From positions 1 to 40,338 of the forward strand of contig JAJFGK010000145.1 in the NCBI GenBank assembly GCA_021776195.1: a DNA stretch of 40,338 bases, read 5' to 3'. The notes beneath the pieces are model-generated. The model made no database searches. It had not been told where the DNA came from and worked only from the letters and a program-made list of their open reading frames with translations. Below are positions 39,848-40,338 of the stretch, piece after piece. Positions within the stretch are counted from its first letter, which is position 1; each line of letters opens with the position of its first letter. This stretch comes from Kiloniellaceae bacterium. GTDB lineage: Bacteria > Pseudomonadota > Alphaproteobacteria > Kiloniellales > Kiloniellaceae. A program made the position numbers and the translations under genes.

Positions 39848-40338
39848 ATGGCGCGCTTTGCCTACAAGGCGGTCAGCGACGACGGCGAGGTCATCGAGGG
39901 CGAAACCGAGGCCGCCAACCGCACCATGGTGATCGAGCAGCTTCGCGCCAAGGGCGTCATTCCGATCCGTGCCGAGCCGATCTCCCGGCGTGAAGGGCGT
40001 ATCGGCAGCGGTGGGCTGCGCCTGACCCGCGGCCGGGTCACTCCTCAGGCGATCTCCCATTTCACCCGCGAACTGGCGGTGCTGCTCCAGGCCGGCCTGC
40101 CGCTCCACCGGGCCTTGACCCTCCTGGCCACCGTCATGCCGCCCGGCGCCATGCGCAAGCTGATCGAGGATCTGCGCGCCAGGGTCGAGGGCGGCGCGGC
40201 CTTCGCCGAGGCCCTGGAGGCCGAGGCTGCCTACTTCCCGCCCTACTATTCCGGCATGATCCGCGCCGGCGAGGCCGGCGGCTCGCTGGAGGTCGTGCTG
40301 GAACAGCTGGCCGACGTTCTGGAGCGGACCCTGCGGCT
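39848..40338 (+). CDS. gspF: Type II secretion inner-membrane protein GspF, 3' end outside the window
   Basis: The first 163 codons of the GspF platform protein are visible, running off the right edge. It opens MARFAYKAVSDDGEVIEGE, the family's usual start, and continues FTRELAVLLQAGLPLHRAL and YYSGMIRAGEAGGSLEVVLEQLA, the hallmarks of the first of the two GspF repeats. It lies 2 bp after gspE and probably shares its transcript. The major pseudopilin gene would usually follow. Confidence 0.95.
   Translation, partial: MARFAYKAVSDDGEVIEGETEAANRTMVIEQLRAKGVIPIRAEPISRREGRIGSGGLRLTRGRVTPQAISHFTRELAVLLQAGLPLHRALTLLATVMPPGAMRKLIEDLRARVEGGAAFAEALEAEAAYFPPYYSGMIRAGEAGGSLEVVLEQLADVLERTLR

Overview
This is a GC-rich chromosomal stretch from a proteobacterium. 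An alphaproteobacterium of the Rhodospirillales/Kiloniellales kind is most likely, judging from the many ABC uptake systems, PAS histidine kinases, MaoC/SDR/creatininase-type catabolic enzymes and frequent GTG/TTG starts. That placement is an inference; no rRNA, tRNA or other marker gene lies in the window. I see no phage genes, CRISPR array or transposase.

Layout. (1) 1-1107: the 3' end of an amino-acid ABC permease gene converges on a MaoC-like hydratase gene; their stop codons share one CTAG. (2) 1394-7485: a signalling cluster with a receiver-PAS-PAS histidine kinase, a convergent single-domain receiver, then a periplasmic binding protein gene overlapping a CHASE-PAS histidine kinase gene. 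None has a DNA-binding output domain, and no ABC permease or ATPase accompanies the binding protein. (3) 7931-9742: a TauD/TfdA-type dioxygenase adjoining a TauE/SafE permease. (4) 9766-12256 (minus): a creatininase-family hydrolase, a ketopantoate-reductase-like dehydrogenase and an SDR, tightly packed and divergent from (5) 12435-18141: a dipeptide/oligopeptide-type ABC transporter (binding protein, terminator hairpin, two permeases, two ATPases fused into one protein).

(6) 18178-27966: a catabolic island. A RpiR-type regulator, a glutamine-synthetase-like ligase and a class III aminotransferase are read on the minus strand. Divergent to them is a branched-chain-amino-acid-type ABC transporter in which LivM and LivG are fused, followed by binding protein, LivF, LivH and an N-formylglutamate-amidohydrolase-family enzyme. 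A convergent isochorismatase-family hydrolase closes it. The content suggests uptake of an amine or amino compound followed by gamma-glutamylation, transamination and amide hydrolysis. The substrate is unknown and the pathway is my inference.

(7) 28176-30923: a small putative exported protein, a receiver that has lost its phosphorylatable Asp, an OmpR-type regulator and its HAMP histidine kinase, in one operon. (8) 31076-40338: type II secretion genes. gspK, a PilN/GspL-like gene, gspM, a gspC/N-like gene and the secretin gspD are on the minus strand; the prepilin peptidase gspO, the ATPase gspE and the start of gspF are on the plus strand. The major and minor pseudopilins (G, H, I, J) are not in the window.

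Points most worth a second look are the asp-less duplicated receiver, the binding-protein/CHASE-kinase cluster without transporter or output domain, the glutamylation-type catabolic island, the two transporter fusions, a GspC-like protein that ends in a coiled coil, and several short palindromes and repeats between genes. Starts were chosen by eye from ribosome-binding sites and family alignment, so minor shifts are possible.
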